DNA from: Geodermatophilaceae bacterium URHB0062
GTDB taxonomy: Bacteria; Actinomycetota; Actinomycetes; Mycobacteriales; Geodermatophilaceae
Length of the DNA stretch: 64,000 nt
NCBI GenBank assembly: GCA_000620185.1
Contig: KK211087.1
Coordinates: 62,001 to 126,000, forward strand
Direction of reading: 5' to 3'
Shown here: positions 42,784-52,181 of the stretch, in pieces
Position numbering within the stretch: the stretch's first letter is position 1
Layout: every line of letters begins with the position of its first letter
Translations under genes and position numbers: made by a program
Notes under the pieces: generated by a model
Seen by the model: only the letters and a program-made list of their open reading frames with translations
Told to the model about the DNA's origin: nothing
The model's database searches: none

Positions 42784-45700
42784 TCAGCGGGCCTGGACGG
42801 TGAAGGGAACGGTAATGAGGTCGCCGTCGGCCAGGCGGAACTGGCCCCACAGCTGATAGGTGCCGGCGGTCGGGAAGTCGGCGTGCACCTCGAGCTCCGG
42901 TCCGAAGGTCTGGCCCGGCAGGGCGAAGACCGGCCGGCCGGCCGCATCGGTCACCTCGGCGTGCTCGTGGGCGAACGTCTGGCCGTCGGCGCGCATGATC
43001 ACGATGTGCCCGGCTGCCGCGAGGTAGGGCTGCAGGTCGTCGATCGGCCGACCGGTGGCGGCGTCGGCGAAGGAGAAGTGCAGGTCGCTGCGGCGGCCGG
43101 CCTCCGCTGCGCCGGCCAGCCCGACCCGGACGCCGTCCACCACCCTGGTCCGCGGGCTCTCGGGAAGCGCCACCGGAGCGGGTGCGGCACCACTGATGGT
43201 GAGCACCTGCCGCTGGTGGACGTCGCCCATCTCGCCCTGCCGCCGGAACTCGGTGTTCACGATGTACCGGCCGGCGGTCGGGAAGGTGATGTCCACGGCC
43301 AGTTGACCGGGCCGGCCGGTCGGCTGCGGGTGCACATGGGTGAAGGTGCCCAGGTCGTCGCGGGTCGCGATCAGGTGCATCCAGGCCTCGTGGCTGCGGG
43401 TCATGTCCCGGACCGGTTCGCCGGTCGCGGTGTCGAGGACGTCGATCCGCACGCGGGTGGGCCCGCCGGGCCGGGCGTCGGCCGGCACCGCGAGGCGGAC
43501 GTCGACGCCCGCGTCGGCGGCGTCGGTCGGCGGCACCTCGGCGGTCATCATCACGCTCATCGCCGGACGCATCGGCATGCCCGTGCCCTGCGCCCAGGCC
43601 AGCTGGCCGTTCATGCCGCGCTCGGCGAAGTCCATCCGCGAGACGGCCGTCAGCCCGGCGCCCAGCGAGAGCGCGACGACGGCGACACCGACCAGGTAGG
43701 CGTACTGCCCGATCCGCGCGCGCAGCGGCGGGCGCAGGATCTCGCCGACCGACGCGGGACGGCGGAACCGGCGTAGCCGCAGGGCGTTGGTGAGCACGCT
43801 GACCGAGCTCATCGCCATGGCCGCCGAGGCGAGCACCGGGTCGAGCAGCAGGCCGTTCCACCAGAACAGGGCTCCGGCGGCGACCGGGATGAGCAGGAGG
43901 TTGTACCCGAAGGCCCAGCCCAGCCCCTGCTTCATCGTGGTCACGGTCCGCCGGGACAATGCGATCGCCGAGACGATGCCGCGCAGATCGCCGCCGACGA
44001 GGGTGATGTCGGAGGCGGCGATCGCCACGTCGGCGCCGGTGCCGATCGCGATGCCGACGTCGGCGGCCGAGAGCGCCGCCGCGTCGTTGATGCCGTCGCC
44101 CGCCATCGCCACCACGTGCCCCTGCGCCTGCAGTTCGCGCACCGTCGCCGCCTTGTCGGCCGGCAGCACCTCGGCGAGCACGTGCTCGATGCCCACCTGC
44201 TCGGCGATCGCGGCCGCGGTGGCGGCGTTGTCGCCGGTCAGCATCCACACCTGGACGCCGAGCGCGGTCAGCTGGGCGACCGCCTCCGCGGACTCCGGCT
44301 TGACGGTGTCGGCGACGGTGACGACGCCGGCCGGCTGCCCGTCGACCGCGACGAACATCGGGGTGCGTCCGGCCGCGGCCTCGGTGGCGGCGGTGCCGGC
44401 CAGCGGGGCGACGTCCACCCCGCGGGCGGCCATGAGCGCCGCGTTGCCGGCGAGCACCGACCGGCCACCGACGACGGCGTCGATGCCATGGCCCGGGACC
44501 GCCTCGAAGGAGGTCAGGGGCGGCACGTCCAGGGTGCGGGCGGTCGCGGCGGCGACGATGGCCTCGCCGACCGGGTGCTCGCTGCCCGTCTCGGCGGCGG
44601 CGACCAGCGCCAGCACGTCGTCCTCGGTCCAGGCCGCGAGCGGGGTGATCGAGGTGAGCGCCGGCCTGCCCCGCGTGATCGTGCCGGTCTTGTCGAGGAC
44701 GACGGCGGTGACCCGGCGGGCCGTCTCGAGGACGTCGCCGTTGCCGATCAGGATGCCGAGCTCGGCGGCCCGACCGGTGCCGACCATGACGGCGGTCGGC
44801 GTCGCCAGCCCCAGGGCGCACGGGCAGGCGATGATCAGGACGGCGATCGTGGTGGTGATCGCCATGGTCATCGAGCCGGTGGCCGGGCCGAACAGCGCCC
44901 AGGCGGCGAAGGTGGCCGCGGCCAGGACGAGCACGATCGGCACGAACCAGGCCGACACCCGGTCGGCCAGCCGCTGCAGCGGCACCTTCGAGCCCTGCGC
45001 GTCCTCCACCAGGCGGACGATCTGGGCCAGCGCGGTGTCCGCCCCGACGGCGGTGGCCCGCAGCACGATGGTGCCGGTGCGGTTGAGCGTGGCGCCGATG
45101 ACCTGGTCGCCGACGCCCTTGTCCACCGGCAGGCTCTCGCCGGTCAGCATGCTCTCGTCGACCGCCGTCGCCCCGTCGGTGACGACGCCGTCGACCGGCA
45201 GCTTCTCGCCGGGGCGCACCCGCACGAGATCGCCGACGACGACCTGCTCGACCGGGACGTCGACCTCCGCGCCGTTCCGCAGCACGCGCGCGGTCTTCGG
45301 CGCCAGGCCGACGAGGGCGGTGATCGCGGCGGCGGTGCGCTTCTTGGCCTTCGCCTCCATCCACCGGCCGGCGAGGACGAGCGCGAGGATCACCAGCGAC
45401 GTCTCGAAGTAGACGTGCAGCGGCAGGCCCCACCGCTCGGCGGCGGCCGGCCACAGGGTGACGAAGGCGCTGTAGCTCCACGCGACGCCGGTGCCCAGCG
45501 CGACCAGCGTGTTCATGCTGGTCGAGCGGTGCCGGGCCGCGGTCCAGGCGGCGCGGTAGACGTCGCGACCGGCCCAGAACTGCACTCCGGTGGCGACGAC
45601 GAGGATCGCCGGCATCAGCCAGTCCATCGTGTCGAGGTAGAGCGGCACGTACATGAGCACCATGAGGCCCAGACCGGTGGCGAGCGTGATCTGCCACCGG

Positions 45701-46026
45701 CGCTTCAGCGAGGTCAGGTGCGCCTCGTCGTCCCCCTCGGTGGGCGCGGCATCGGGAGCGGCCGGCTGTGGCGTCTCGCGGCGCGGGGTGGCGGTGTAGC
45801 CGGCCTTCGCGACGGCGGCGGTCAGTTCGGCGAGGCCGATCGAGGAGGGGTCGAAGCGGACGGTGGCGACCTCGGTCGCGAGGTTGACCTCGGCCGCGGT
45901 GACGCCGTCCACCCGGTTCAGCGCCTTCTCGACGCGGCCGACGCAGGACGCGCAGGTCATGCCGCCGATGTCGAGGGTGCAGCCGGCGGTCGTCGGGGGA
46001 GCCGTTGTCGGCGCGGTGGTGGTCAT
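42784..46026 (-). CDS. copA: Copper-type P1B ATPase fused to a large extracytoplasmic domain
   Basis: This 1,080-residue exporter has an HMA domain with 'GGMTCASC' (about 10-75), the transmembrane metal motif CPC (about 401-403), the phosphorylation loop 'DKTGTITRG' (about 442) and '[10 protein letters not shown]'. CPC and HMA together indicate Cu(I). Typical CopA proteins have about 750 residues; here an added helix (about 775-792) leads to some 290 residues outside the membrane, containing His/Met clusters ('[11 protein letters not shown]', 'THVHPQP', 'FAHEHAEV') suggestive of metal acceptance. CAGGAG precedes the ATG. One copy of the 24-bp element lies about 65 bp upstream. Confidence 0.9.
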   Translation of the reverse strand: MTTTAPTTAPPTTAGCTLDIGGMTCASCVGRVEKALNRVDGVTAAEVNLATEVATVRFDPSSIGLAELTAAVAKAGYTATPRRETPQPAAPDAAPTEGDDEAHLTSLKRRWQITLATGLGLMVLMYVPLYLDTMDWLMPAILVVATGVQFWAGRDVYRAAWTAARHRSTSMNTLVALGTGVAWSYSAFVTLWPAAAERWGLPLHVYFETSLVILALVLAGRWMEAKAKKRTAAAITALVGLAPKTARVLRNGAEVDVPVEQVVVGDLVRVRPGEKLPVDGVVTDGATAVDESMLTGESLPVDKGVGDQVIGATLNRTGTIVLRATAVGADTALAQIVRLVEDAQGSKVPLQRLADRVSAWFVPIVLVLAAATFAAWALFGPATGSMTMAITTTIAVLIIACPCALGLATPTAVMVGTGRAAELGILIGNGDVLETARRVTAVVLDKTGTITRGRPALTSITPLAAWTEDDVLALVAAAETGSEHPVGEAIVAAATARTLDVPPLTSFEAVPGHGIDAVVGGRSVLAGNAALMAARGVDVAPLAGTAATEAAAGRTPMFVAVDGQPAGVVTVADTVKPESAEAVAQLTALGVQVWMLTGDNAATAAAIAEQVGIEHVLAEVLPADKAATVRELQAQGHVVAMAGDGINDAAALSAADVGIAIGTGADVAIAASDITLVGGDLRGIVSAIALSRRTVTTMKQGLGWAFGYNLLLIPVAAGALFWWNGLLLDPVLASAAMAMSSVSVLTNALRLRRFRRPASVGEILRPPLRARIGQYAYLVGVAVVALSLGAGLTAVSRMDFAERGMNGQLAWAQGTGMPMRPAMSVMMTAEVPPTDAADAGVDVRLAVPADARPGGPTRVRIDVLDTATGEPVRDMTRSHEAWMHLIATRDDLGTFTHVHPQPTGRPGQLAVDITFPTAGRYIVNTEFRRQGEMGDVHQRQVLTISGAAPAPVALPESPRTRVVDGVRVGLAGAAEAGRRSDLHFSFADAATGRPIDDLQPYLAAAGHIVIMRADGQTFAHEHAEVTDAAGRPVFALPGQTFGPELEVHADFPTAGTYQLWGQFRLADGDLITVPFTVQAR

Positions 46027-46090
46027 CGGAACTCCTGGGGGACGGGGTGCTGCGGCTGCGGCCGATCGTTCGCGGCGGCCACCGGGGTCG

Positions 46091-46114
46091 GACCGGCGAT
46101 CTCGCCGGGTTTCG
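46091..46114 (-). promoter_or_regulatory. 24-bp regulatory element, copA copy
   Basis: Read on the minus strand it is CGAAACCCGGCGA followed by GATCGCCGGTC. The first half matches the other copies exactly; the second half is degenerate (19 of 24 matches to the copy at 46685). It lies 65 bp before copA. Confidence 0.6.
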
Positions 46115-46164
46115 TGCTCGGAACGGGACGGCCACCGGCGGGTGCCGGCGCGGGGATCGGGGCG

Positions 46165-46299
46165 TCAGGAGCAGGGGCGCCGGCGGGAACGTCGCCACGG
46201 GCGGGACGGCTGGAGGCAGCGGGCCAGCCGGGCGACCTGCGCCTCGCGCATGAGCTCCTGGTGGCGGGCGTGGACGAGGTACTCGTACGTGTCGGTCAT
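46165..46299 (-). CDS. 44-residue small protein in the copper locus
   Basis: This short ORF begins 'MTDTYEYLVHARHQELM' and ends with an Arg-rich tail containing two cysteines. GAAGGAG precedes the ATG by 10 nt. The start resembles small actinobacterial helical proteins of unknown role. Its place between copZ and copA and the two cysteines would fit a metal accessory protein, but evidence is limited to the ribosome site and context. Confidence 0.45.
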   Translation of the reverse strand: MTDTYEYLVHARHQELMREAQVARLARCLQPSRPWRRSRRRPCS

Positions 46300-46339
46300 G
46301 GCGACGGGTCTCCTTCGGTGCGGTGGGGGAGTGGGCGGT

Positions 46340-46373
46340 GCGGCGGCGGGAGCGTTCGGTCTCCCGCCGCCGC
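46340..46373 (-). terminator. Perfect 13-bp stem-loop after copZ
   Basis: GCGGCGGCGGGAG (46340-46352) pairs perfectly with 46361-46373 around an 8-nt loop. It lies 9 bp after the copZ stop on the minus strand. There is no T-run, so it may be a transcript stabiliser as much as a terminator. Confidence 0.55.
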
Positions 46374-46381
46374 GGGGGAGG

Positions 46382-46615
46382 TCACGGGACGAGGGCGTAG
46401 CCGGCCTCGTCGACGGCGGCGGCGATGTCGGCCCGGTCGACCGGCCCGGCCGTGGTGACGGTGACCGTGCCGGAGGTCAGGTCGACGTCGACGGACTCGA
46501 CGCCGTCGACGGCGGAGATCTCCTCGGTGACCGCGCGACGGCAGTGGTCGCAGGTCATGCCGGTGACGGTGAAGGTCGTGGAGCCGATGAAGGTGCGGGG
46601 CGTGTCGGACAGCAT
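46382..46615 (-). CDS. CopZ-like heavy-metal-associated chaperone
   Basis: This 77-residue HMA-fold protein has the Cu(I)-binding GMTCDHC motif and the typical beta-alpha-beta pattern ('VDVDLTSGTVTV', 'IAAAVDEAGYAL'). It would carry Cu(I) in the cytoplasm to the adjacent P-type ATPase. AAGGAG precedes the ATG. An in-frame upstream ATG is possible but poorly placed. A copy of the 24-bp element is 70 bp upstream. Confidence 0.9.
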   Translation of the reverse strand: MLSDTPRTFIGSTTFTVTGMTCDHCRRAVTEEISAVDGVESVDVDLTSGTVTVTTAGPVDRADIAAAVDEAGYALVP

Positions 46616-46684
46616 GGGAACTCCTTCGGGTTGTGGGAGCGGTTGGCACTGGGACCGAGCCTCGGTGCGCAAGGGGCGGGCTCT

Positions 46685-46708
46685 CGCCGGGGAAATCGCC
46701 GGGTTTCG
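46685..46708 (-). promoter_or_regulatory. 24-bp regulatory element, copZ copy
   Basis: On the minus strand it reads CGAAACCCGGCGA then TTTCCCCGGCG. This is the clearest copy: CCCGGCG appears twice with a 12-bp period. It lies 70 bp before the copZ ATG, in the same orientation as the other copies. Confidence 0.65.
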
Positions 46709-46718
46709 GCCGGAAGCG

Positions 46719-48194
46719 TCAGTGCCCGTGGGCGCCGTGCACGCCGTGGCCGGCGGCGTGCCCGGCGGCGACCGCCGGCTTTCCGCCGGGGACGGCGAGG
46801 AGCGCGAGCAGGAACAGCCCGGCGAGGGCCGCGGCGGTCACCACGAAGGCGCGGCCGTAGCCGTCGACCAGGCCGGACGTCGTCGCCAGGTCGCCGGCGA
46901 CGGCGGTGAGCGCGGCGACGCCGAGGGCGGCGCCGATCTCGTGGCCCGTCATCATCAGCCCGCTGGCCAGGCCCGACCGCTCCGCGGGGACGTCGCCCAT
47001 CGCGGCGACCGCGATCGCCACGAACATCGGTCCGACGCCGGCCCCGACGAGCAGGAAGCCGGGGAGCACGTCGGCGGCGTAGGAGGTGCCTCCGGCGTTG
47101 GCGGCCAGCAGGAGCACGCCCCCGGCCATGACGACGAGGCCACCGAGGATCAGTGTGCGGGCACCCAGGTGGCCGATCACCTTCGACGCTCCCGCGGCGG
47201 CCAGGGTGATCGCCCCGGCCAGCGGCAGGAACTGCAGTCCGGCGACGACGGGGGAGGAGCCGATGACGGCCTGCAGGTACAGGGACGTCAGGAAGATCGT
47301 CCCGACGACGGCTCCCGTGACACCCGCCATGACGGCGGACGCGGAGACCAGCGAGCGGATCCGCCAGGTCGAGGGCGGCACCAGGGGGTCGGTGGCACGC
47401 CGCTCGAGTCGGCCGAAGCCGGTCAGCAGGACGGCCGCGAGGAGGAGGGAGATCCAGGTGCGGGGTGCGGTCGCGCCGGCGGAGCGGATGGCCTCGATGC
47501 CGAACACGAGCGCCAGCAGGCCGGCGACGAGGGTGAGTGCGCCCGGGACGTCGAGCCGGCGCAGCGCACCGGCGTGCGCGGTGCCGCGGTCGACCGCGCG
47601 CAGCGTGCCCACGACGACGGCGACGCCGATCGGCACGTTGATGAAGAAGACCGCCCGCCAGCCCAGCGCGCTGGTGAGCGCGCCGCCGAAGAGCACGCCG
47701 GCGGCGATGCCGAGGCTGCCCACGGTGCCCCAGACGGCGAGTGCGCTCTGCCGCTGACGGCCCGCGTAGGCGGTCATGATGATCGACAGCGCGGCCGGGG
47801 TGAGCAGCGCGGCGCCCGCACCCTGCGCGGCTCGCGCCAGGATCAGGGTCGACGGGGTCTGCGCCAGGCCGCTGGCCAGTGAGGCCGCGGTGAACAGCCC
47901 CACCCCGGTGACGAAGGCGCCGCGCCGCCGGAGCAGGTCGGCGATGCGGCCGCCGAGCAGCAGCAGTCCGCCGGACAGGAGCACGTAGGCGCTGATCGTC
48001 CACTGGTAGTCGGCGGAGGACAGGTGCAGCGACTCGCTGATCGACGGCAGCGCGACGTTCACCACCGAGACGTCCAGGATCACCATGAACTGGGCGGCGA
48101 TCATCAGCGCGAAGATCGTCCAGGGCCGGCGCGGCTCGTCCGCGTCCGGAGTCGTCGCGCCGTGGTGGGCGTCGACGGTCGTGTGGGCCGACAT
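46719..48194 (-). CDS. MFS transporter, DHA2 family (14 helices) with His-rich tail
   Basis: This 491-residue drug:H+ antiporter-type protein has 14 predicted helices, motif A 'GGRIADLLRRRGAF' and the DHA2 start 'MIAAQFMVILDVSVVNVALP'. GAGGAG precedes the ATG at 48194 (an upstream ATG at 48221 is less likely). The C-terminus is His-rich ('HAAGHGVHGAHGH'), which may bind metal. It is divergent from the LuxR-type regulator and carries one copy of the 24-bp element in its promoter, so it probably belongs to the copper/efflux regulon. Confidence 0.92.
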   Translation of the reverse strand: MSAHTTVDAHHGATTPDADEPRRPWTIFALMIAAQFMVILDVSVVNVALPSISESLHLSSADYQWTISAYVLLSGGLLLLGGRIADLLRRRGAFVTGVGLFTAASLASGLAQTPSTLILARAAQGAGAALLTPAALSIIMTAYAGRQRQSALAVWGTVGSLGIAAGVLFGGALTSALGWRAVFFINVPIGVAVVVGTLRAVDRGTAHAGALRRLDVPGALTLVAGLLALVFGIEAIRSAGATAPRTWISLLLAAVLLTGFGRLERRATDPLVPPSTWRIRSLVSASAVMAGVTGAVVGTIFLTSLYLQAVIGSSPVVAGLQFLPLAGAITLAAAGASKVIGHLGARTLILGGLVVMAGGVLLLAANAGGTSYAADVLPGFLLVGAGVGPMFVAIAVAAMGDVPAERSGLASGLMMTGHEIGAALGVAALTAVAGDLATTSGLVDGYGRAFVVTAAALAGLFLLALLAVPGGKPAVAAGHAAGHGVHGAHGH

Positions 48195-48255
48195 CTCTTC
48201 TCCTCGGGTCGTGGGGTCCATCGGCTGCCACGCTCGCGGCCGGGGACGTCGCTCA

Positions 48256-48279
48256 CGCCGGGAAATTCGCCAGGTTCGC
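48256..48279 (-). promoter_or_regulatory. 24-bp regulatory element, MFS copy
   Basis: On the minus strand the element reads GCGAACCTGGCGA then ATTTCCCGGCG, about 62 bp before the MFS ATG, in the divergent gap with the LuxR-type gene. Confidence 0.6.
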
Positions 48280-48307
48280 GTTCGGGGGTGCTGCCCGTGC
48301 CGCTCGG

Positions 48308-48320
48308 TACGGTCGGCTGC
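48308..48320 (+). promoter_or_regulatory. Leaderless promoter (-10 TACGGT)
   Basis: TACGGT (48308-48313), 7 nt, then GTG at 48321. No ribosome site is present. Confidence 0.5.
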
Positions 48321-51038
48321 GTGCTGGCCGGACGGGAGACCGAGCGCGCGGCGATCTCTGCCGTGCTCGACGCCGCCCGGGCGGGCCGGGGTGGCGCGGT
48401 CGTCGTCCGCGGCGTCGCCGGCTCGGGCAAGTCCACGCTCCTGGCGGACGCCCTCGGTTCCGCCTCCGACATGCGGGTGCTCCGTACGTCCGGGGTCGAG
48501 TCGGAGTCCCCGCTCGCGTTCGCCGCCCTCCAGCGACTGCTCTGGCCGCTGCGCGCCGCGATCGAGTCCCTACCGGCGCCGCAGCGCACCTCCTTGAAGG
48601 CGGCGATGGGGGAGGCCGAGGGTGAGGGCGACCGGTTCCTCGCCTTCCTCGGCACCCTGAGCCTGCTCGCCGACGCCGCCGAGGCCGCGCCGATCCTCGC
48701 CGTCGTCGACGACGCGCACTGGCTGGACGACGGCTCGAACGCTGCGCTGCTGTTCGTCGCGCGGCGTCTGCAGGACGAACGGATCGCGCTGCTGTTCGCC
48801 GCCCGCGACGGGGACGCCCGCTCGTTCGAGGCGCCCGATCTGCCCGCCGTCGTCCTGGGCGGGGTCGGCGACGAGGCGGCGTCCGCGATCCTCTCCGAGC
48901 GGGCCGGCGGCGAGGTCGACGCCGAGGTGTGCGGCCGCCTCGTAGCGGCCACCGGCGGCAACCCGCTCGCCCTCGGCGAGCTCGCCGGCGCCCTGGACCC
49001 CGACCAGCTGGCCGGGCGGGCTCCGCTGCCGACCCAGCTCCCGTCGACCGGAGGCGTGGAGCGGGCGTTCCTCGACCGCTTCCGCCGCCTCGAGGAGCCG
49101 GCGCAGCGGTTCCTGCTCGTCGCCGCCGCCGACGACACCGCCCGCCTGACCGTCGTGCGGGACGCCGCCGAGCGGCTCGGCGCCGACGACGAGGCGATGG
49201 ACGCCGCGGAGCGGGCCGGGTTGCTGCAGATCGACGGCGCCGCGGTGACCCTCTACCACCCGCTGGTCCGCTCGGCGGTCTACCGGGCGGCCACCAGCGC
49301 GCAGCGACGCGCCGTCCACCGCGCGCTGGCCGAGGCCCTGATCGGGGACGACGACCGGCGCGCCTGGCACCTGGCCGCCGCGGCCGACCGGCCGGACGAG
49401 CAGGTGGTCACCGCCCTCGACGGGGTGGCCGAGCGGGCAGCGGGGCGCGGCGGTCACGAGGCCGCGGCAGCCGCGTGGGCGCGCGCCGCCGAGCTGACCG
49501 TCGGGGGCGAGGACCGCGGCCGGCGGCTGTACCTGGCCGCGTCGTCGGCCTGGCAGGGTGCGCACCCGTCGCGGGCCGCGGCCCTGGCCACCGCCGCAGC
49601 CCCGGAGATCACCGATCCGGTGCTGCGGGCGCGCCTGCTGACACTGCAGGGGCAGGTCGAGTGGAACACCCGGTCGCTCAACGACGGCTACGACCTCATC
49701 GTCCGGGCGGCCGAGGCGGCCGCCGGTGCCGACGACGCCCTGGCCCGGCAGCTGGCGATGCTCACCGCGTCGCTGTCCGCCTTCGGCGCCCGGTCGTCGC
49801 GGGCGTTCGACCCGGTCGCGCTGGTGCCGGAGCCCCGGCCCGAGGCCCCGGCCGTCGTCCGCGTGGCGTTCTCGCTGATGCACGGGTTCCGGGCGCTGGG
49901 GCGCACCGACCCCGCAGCCGCCGCGGAGGCCTTCCGCTGCGCCTTCGCGCTCACCGACGCGCACCCGCTCGAGGGCGACCACGTGCTGCAGCCCAACCTG
50001 GCCATCGCCGCGTGGGTGATCGACGACGACGAGCGGAGCCTCCGGCTGCACGAGGACCAGCTGGGCGCCGCGCGCCGGGCCGGCGCGCTCAACATGGTCG
50101 AGCACGCCCTGACCCGCGGTTTCTTCTCGCACGTCGCGACCGGGTCGTGGACGAACGCGGCGGCCGCCGCGGCCGAGGCCCTGTCGCTGACGGCCGGCAT
50201 GCACGACGACGGCATGGCGACGCTGCCGACCGCGCAGCTCGCCCTGGTCTCGGCGCTGCGCGGGGAGGACGGCGCCGATCAACGGTTGGCCCGGGCTGCC
50301 GAACTGCGGGACACCCACCCCGTCGGCATCACCGACGGCCAGGTGGTCGACATGATCAACTGGACCCGAGGCCTGCGAGCCGCCCCGCAGCCGCTCACGG
50401 CACTGCACCACCTCGAGCAGATCCGGATGCCGTTGATGCGCCGGATGGCGGCGCTGGACCTGTTCGACGCCGCCGTCCGCACAGGCCGCCTCGACGTGCT
50501 CCGCGCCTGGCTGGACGAGGTGGTCGCGTTCGCCGAGGGCACCGGTACCCCGAGTGCGCTGGCGCTCGCCGAGCACGGTCGAGCGCTGCTGGCCGAGGGC
50601 CCGGCCGCCGACGAGTTCTTCGAGGCTTCGCTGGCCGCGCACGCGAGGTCACGCCGGCTGCCCGACCGCGCGCGGACCGAACTGGCCTACGGCGAGCACC
50701 TGCGCCGCGCGAGGCGGCGGGTCGACGCCCGCGAGCACCTGCGTGCCGCCCTCGCGGTGTTCGAGGACGTCGGTGCGGGCCCGTGGGCAGAACGAGCCGC
50801 GCAGGAGCTCCGGGCCTCCGGGGAGACCGCCCGCCGCCGCGACGTCTCGACCGCCACCGACCTCACCGCGCAGGAACGCCAGGTCGCGGCCCTGGTGCGG
50901 CAGGGGTTGTCGAACCGCGACGTCGCCGCGCAGTTGTTCGTCAGCCCGCGCACCGTCGACTTCCACCTGCGCAACGTGTTCACCAAGCTGGGGGTCGCCT
51001 CCCGCGCCGAGCTGACCGCCCTGTCCCTCGACCTCTGA
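48321..51038 (+). CDS. LuxR-family ATPase regulator (LAL type)
   Basis: This 905-residue regulator starts at a leaderless GTG. An ATPase (Walker A 'GVAGSGKSTL' about 33-42, Walker B 'ILAVVDDAHWLDDG') is followed by a long TPR-like helical region and a C-terminal LuxR HTH ('GLSNRDVAAQLFVSPRTVDF', about 860-880). LAL proteins activate nearby operons on binding an inducer. It lies between the MFS gene and a flavoprotein gene, both of which have the 24-bp element, making it the best candidate to bind that element (inference). Confidence 0.9.
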   Translation: MLAGRETERAAISAVLDAARAGRGGAVVVRGVAGSGKSTLLADALGSASDMRVLRTSGVESESPLAFAALQRLLWPLRAAIESLPAPQRTSLKAAMGEAEGEGDRFLAFLGTLSLLADAAEAAPILAVVDDAHWLDDGSNAALLFVARRLQDERIALLFAARDGDARSFEAPDLPAVVLGGVGDEAASAILSERAGGEVDAEVCGRLVAATGGNPLALGELAGALDPDQLAGRAPLPTQLPSTGGVERAFLDRFRRLEEPAQRFLLVAAADDTARLTVVRDAAERLGADDEAMDAAERAGLLQIDGAAVTLYHPLVRSAVYRAATSAQRRAVHRALAEALIGDDDRRAWHLAAAADRPDEQVVTALDGVAERAAGRGGHEAAAAAWARAAELTVGGEDRGRRLYLAASSAWQGAHPSRAAALATAAAPEITDPVLRARLLTLQGQVEWNTRSLNDGYDLIVRAAEAAAGADDALARQLAMLTASLSAFGARSSRAFDPVALVPEPRPEAPAVVRVAFSLMHGFRALGRTDPAAAAEAFRCAFALTDAHPLEGDHVLQPNLAIAAWVIDDDERSLRLHEDQLGAARRAGALNMVEHALTRGFFSHVATGSWTNAAAAAAEALSLTAGMHDDGMATLPTAQLALVSALRGEDGADQRLARAAELRDTHPVGITDGQVVDMINWTRGLRAAPQPLTALHHLEQIRMPLMRRMAALDLFDAAVRTGRLDVLRAWLDEVVAFAEGTGTPSALALAEHGRALLAEGPAADEFFEASLAAHARSRRLPDRARTELAYGEHLRRARRRVDAREHLRAALAVFEDVGAGPWAERAAQELRASGETARRRDVSTATDLTAQERQVAALVRQGLSNRDVAAQLFVSPRTVDFHLRNVFTKLGVASRAELTALSLDL

Positions 51039-51059
51039 AACCCGGCGATTCTCCCGGCG
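51036..51059 (+). promoter_or_regulatory. 24-bp regulatory element, flavoprotein copy
   Basis: On the plus strand it reads TGAAACCCGGCGA then TTCTCCCGGCG, starting in the LuxR-gene stop codon and ending 33 bp before the flavoprotein ATG. Its orientation relative to its target gene matches the other three copies. Confidence 0.65.
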
Positions 51060-51079
51060 TGACGCCGCGGCGGCGTTCC

Positions 51080-51092
51080 TAGCGTCGCCGGC
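51080..51092 (+). promoter_or_regulatory. Leaderless promoter (-10 TAGCGT)
   Basis: TAGCGT (51080-51085), 7 nt, then ATG at 51093. With the 24-bp element 21 bp upstream, this looks like an activator-dependent leaderless promoter. Confidence 0.55.
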
Positions 51093-52181
51093 ATGACCAG
51101 TTCTCTCGATGTCATCGTCATCGGTGCCGGCCAGGCGGGACTCGCCCTCGGCCACCAGCTCGCCCGCCGTCGGGCCGACTTCCTGCTGCTCGAGGCGGGC
51201 CCGGAGGTCGGGCACTCGTGGCGCTCGCGCTGGGACTCGCTGCGCCTGTTCAGCCCGGCGCAGTACGACTCGCTGCCCGGCCTGCCGTTCCCGGCTCCGG
51301 CCGAAACCCACCCGACGAAGGACGACGTCGCCGACTACCTGGCCGCGTACGCCGCCCACTTCCGCCTGCCGGTGCGGCTGAACTCGCCGGTGCTGCGGGT
51401 GCACCGGACGCCCGACGGCCGCTTCGCCGTCACCACGCCTACCGAGGTGCTCTCCGCGCGCCAGGTCGTCGTCGCCACCGGGCCGTTCCAGACCTCGCGG
51501 ACGCCCGCCTTGGCCGCCCACATGGACCCGCATGTGCCGCAGGTGCACAGCGCCGAGTACCGCAACCCGGCGCAGCTGCCCGCGGGTGGCCGGGTCCTGG
51601 TCGTCGGTGCGGCCAACTCGGGCCTGCAGATCGCCGCCGAACTCGCCGACACCTGCTCGGTGACCGTCGCGGTGGGTTCGCGGCCCACGGAGCTGCCGCA
51701 GCGGATCGCCGGCCGTGACCTGTTCTTCTGGCTGACGAGGTCCGGCTTCTTCACCGTGCCCACCGACAGCCGCATCGCCCGCCGGCTGCGGACGCGCGGC
51801 GACCTCGTCATCGGCACCCGCAGCCGAGAACTCCGCCGTCGCGGCATGGATTTCCGGCCGCGGCTGACCGACGTCGCGGGCCGCACCGCGGTCTTCGTCG
51901 ACGGCACCAGCCTGGACGTCGACGCGGTCGTGTGGGCAACCGGTTACCGCACCGACTATTCGTGGCTGCACGTGCCGGGTGCCGTGGTCGACGGGCGGTT
52001 CCGCCACACCGCCGGCGTCGCCGAGGTGCCCGGCCTCTACGTCATCGGCCAGCCCTGGCAGACCAGCCGGGGCTCCGCGCTGCTCGGGTTTGTCGGCGCC
52101 GATGCCGCCACGCTGTCCGTGCGCATGGCCGCCGACTCCGCCGGTGCCGAACGGCGCCATGCCTTGGAGGTGGCTGGGTGA
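51093..52181 (+). CDS. Flavin-containing monooxygenase-like NAD(P)/FAD protein
   Basis: This 362-residue two-dinucleotide-domain protein has 'VIGAGQAGLALG' (FAD) and 'VVGAANSGLQIA' (NADPH). 'ATGYRTDYSWL' near the C-terminus matches the FMO/CzcO-type signature. CzcO-like proteins are linked to metal-resistance loci in other bacteria, although their reaction is poorly defined. It overlaps the downstream membrane-protein gene by 4 bp and carries a copy of the 24-bp element. Confidence 0.85.
   Translation: MTSSLDVIVIGAGQAGLALGHQLARRRADFLLLEAGPEVGHSWRSRWDSLRLFSPAQYDSLPGLPFPAPAETHPTKDDVADYLAAYAAHFRLPVRLNSPVLRVHRTPDGRFAVTTPTEVLSARQVVVATGPFQTSRTPALAAHMDPHVPQVHSAEYRNPAQLPAGGRVLVVGAANSGLQIAAELADTCSVTVAVGSRPTELPQRIAGRDLFFWLTRSGFFTVPTDSRIARRLRTRGDLVIGTRSRELRRRGMDFRPRLTDVAGRTAVFVDGTSLDVDAVVWATGYRTDYSWLHVPGAVVDGRFRHTAGVAEVPGLYVIGQPWQTSRGSALLGFVGADAATLSVRMAADSAGAERRHALEVAG

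Noticed and set aside
44116-46458. 780-codon plus-strand frame over the copper ATPase
   Set aside because: Antisense shadow; the minus-strand frame holds all P-type ATPase motifs.
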